Source: Pseudomonadota bacterium (GTDB taxonomy: Bacteria > Desulfobacterota > Desulfobacteria > Desulfobacterales > Desulfobacteraceae). From it: 43,493 nt of DNA. Within the stretch, counting starts at the first letter, position 1. Each line of letters begins with the position of its first letter. The notes beneath the pieces were generated by a model that was not told the DNA's origin, ran no database searches, and saw only the letters and a program-made list of their open reading frames with translations. Location: positions 1 to 43,493 of the forward strand of contig JAHJLN010000240.1 of the NCBI GenBank assembly GCA_018821715.1, written 5' to 3'. Below, piece by piece: positions 43,157-43,493 of the stretch. A program made the translations under genes and the position numbers.

Positions 43157-43493
43157 TTATTTTTTCTTTTTATCTTCTTGCAAAACAGCGTCAGTATCAG
43201 AAAGTACGGCTGCAACATTTCCCCTGGAAATTTTTATTTTTACCTTTTCAGCTATCTCAAGCCCGATGGTTGCATCATCTATGCTTTGGATGGTTCCAAA
43301 GATACCACCGGATGTAACGATTCTGGCCCCTTTTTTTAAATTGGATATCATTTCCTTATGTTCCTTGGCTTTTTTCTGCTGGGGTCGAATCAAAAGAAAA
43401 TAAAAAATTGCAAATAAAATAATAATGGGTAAAAAGCCTGCTATTCCACCGGCTTGCCCTGCCTGTCCGCCAGCCTGTCCCATTGCAAGATCG
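43157..43493 (-). CDS. yajC: YajC, Sec translocase accessory membrane protein (5' end probably cut)
   Basis: One membrane segment FLPIIILFAIFYFLLIRPQQKKAKEH with the family's RPQQK(K) end is followed by 'LKKGARIVTSGGIFGTIQSID' and a charged tail. The N-terminus is Gly/Ala-rich (MGQAGGQAGQAGG). An ATG lies at 43483, but the frame continues upstream (DLA before it) to the window edge, so the true start may lie outside. It is the first visible gene of yajC-secD-secF-cpoB-dprA-topA. Confidence 0.92.
   Translation of the reverse strand, partial: DLAMGQAGGQAGQAGGIAGFLPIIILFAIFYFLLIRPQQKKAKEHKEMISNLKKGARIVTSGGIFGTIQSIDDATIGLEIAEKVKIKISRGNVAAVLSDTDAVLQEDKKKK

Noticed and set aside
1-43493. CRISPR arrays, insertion sequences, prophage genes
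   Set aside because: No regularly spaced repeats, transposase or phage structural genes were seen; the phage-like genes belong to the T6SS.

Overview
The window looks like chromosome from a sulfate-reducing Desulfobacterales bacterium (Desulfobacter/Desulfobacula/Desulfotignum type). This is an inference from gene order and protein style: ribF-def-fmt-rsmB-PASTA-rpe, DUF4911-miaB-map-plsC, yajC-secD-secF, UPF0210 with an ACT protein, moderate-to-low GC by eye, and frequent TTG/GTG starts. No database search was possible, so all family names come from motifs read in the sequence.

Region 1 (1-16826) is a divergent type VI secretion system (T6SS) cluster, read right to left on the minus strand: a detached beta-helix needle protein, a PAAR tip, a zinc-ribbon methyltransferase, a small orphan, TssG, then an internal promoter, a TssA/IglI-like protein, a triple zinc-finger protein, a VgrG-like hub, ClpV, TssM, TssJ, a degenerate ANL (acyl-CoA-synthetase-like) protein, and TssB running off the left edge. 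TssC, Hcp, TssE, TssF, TssK and TssL are not in the window and presumably lie further left. A STAS protein and a divergent RsbW-like ATPase sit at the head and may control the cluster. This is the best candidate for an under-described system. The spike appears split over two genes. An adenylating-enzyme scaffold that has lost its catalytic motifs sits between tssJ and tssB. The methyltransferase lacks any ATG/GTG/TTG start for its zinc ribbon but has an ATC at ideal distance from a perfect Shine-Dalgarno sequence.

Region 2 (16827-22131) holds a DEAD-box RNA helicase whose leader contains what looks like a complete intrinsic terminator just before its ribosome binding site, and a divergent plus-strand operon DUF4911-miaB-map-plsC. 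Region 3 (22132-32306) is a ten-gene minus-strand run: ribF-def-fmt-rsmB-PASTA protein-rpe-ACT protein-UPF0210-MFS transporter-B12 radical SAM protein. Divergent from it, two tandem tRNA-Leu genes (anticodons CAG and TAG) end in a strong terminator.

Region 4 (32678-35429) is a gene-poor, AT-rich accessory stretch with a GNAT acetyltransferase, two genes of unknown function, an AT-rich palindrome and a diverged direct repeat of about 90 bp. Region 5 (35430-43493) returns to core genes: an HDOD protein, then the minus-strand run yajC-secD-secF-cpoB-like-dprA-topA, covering protein export, envelope maintenance, DNA uptake/recombination and DNA topology.
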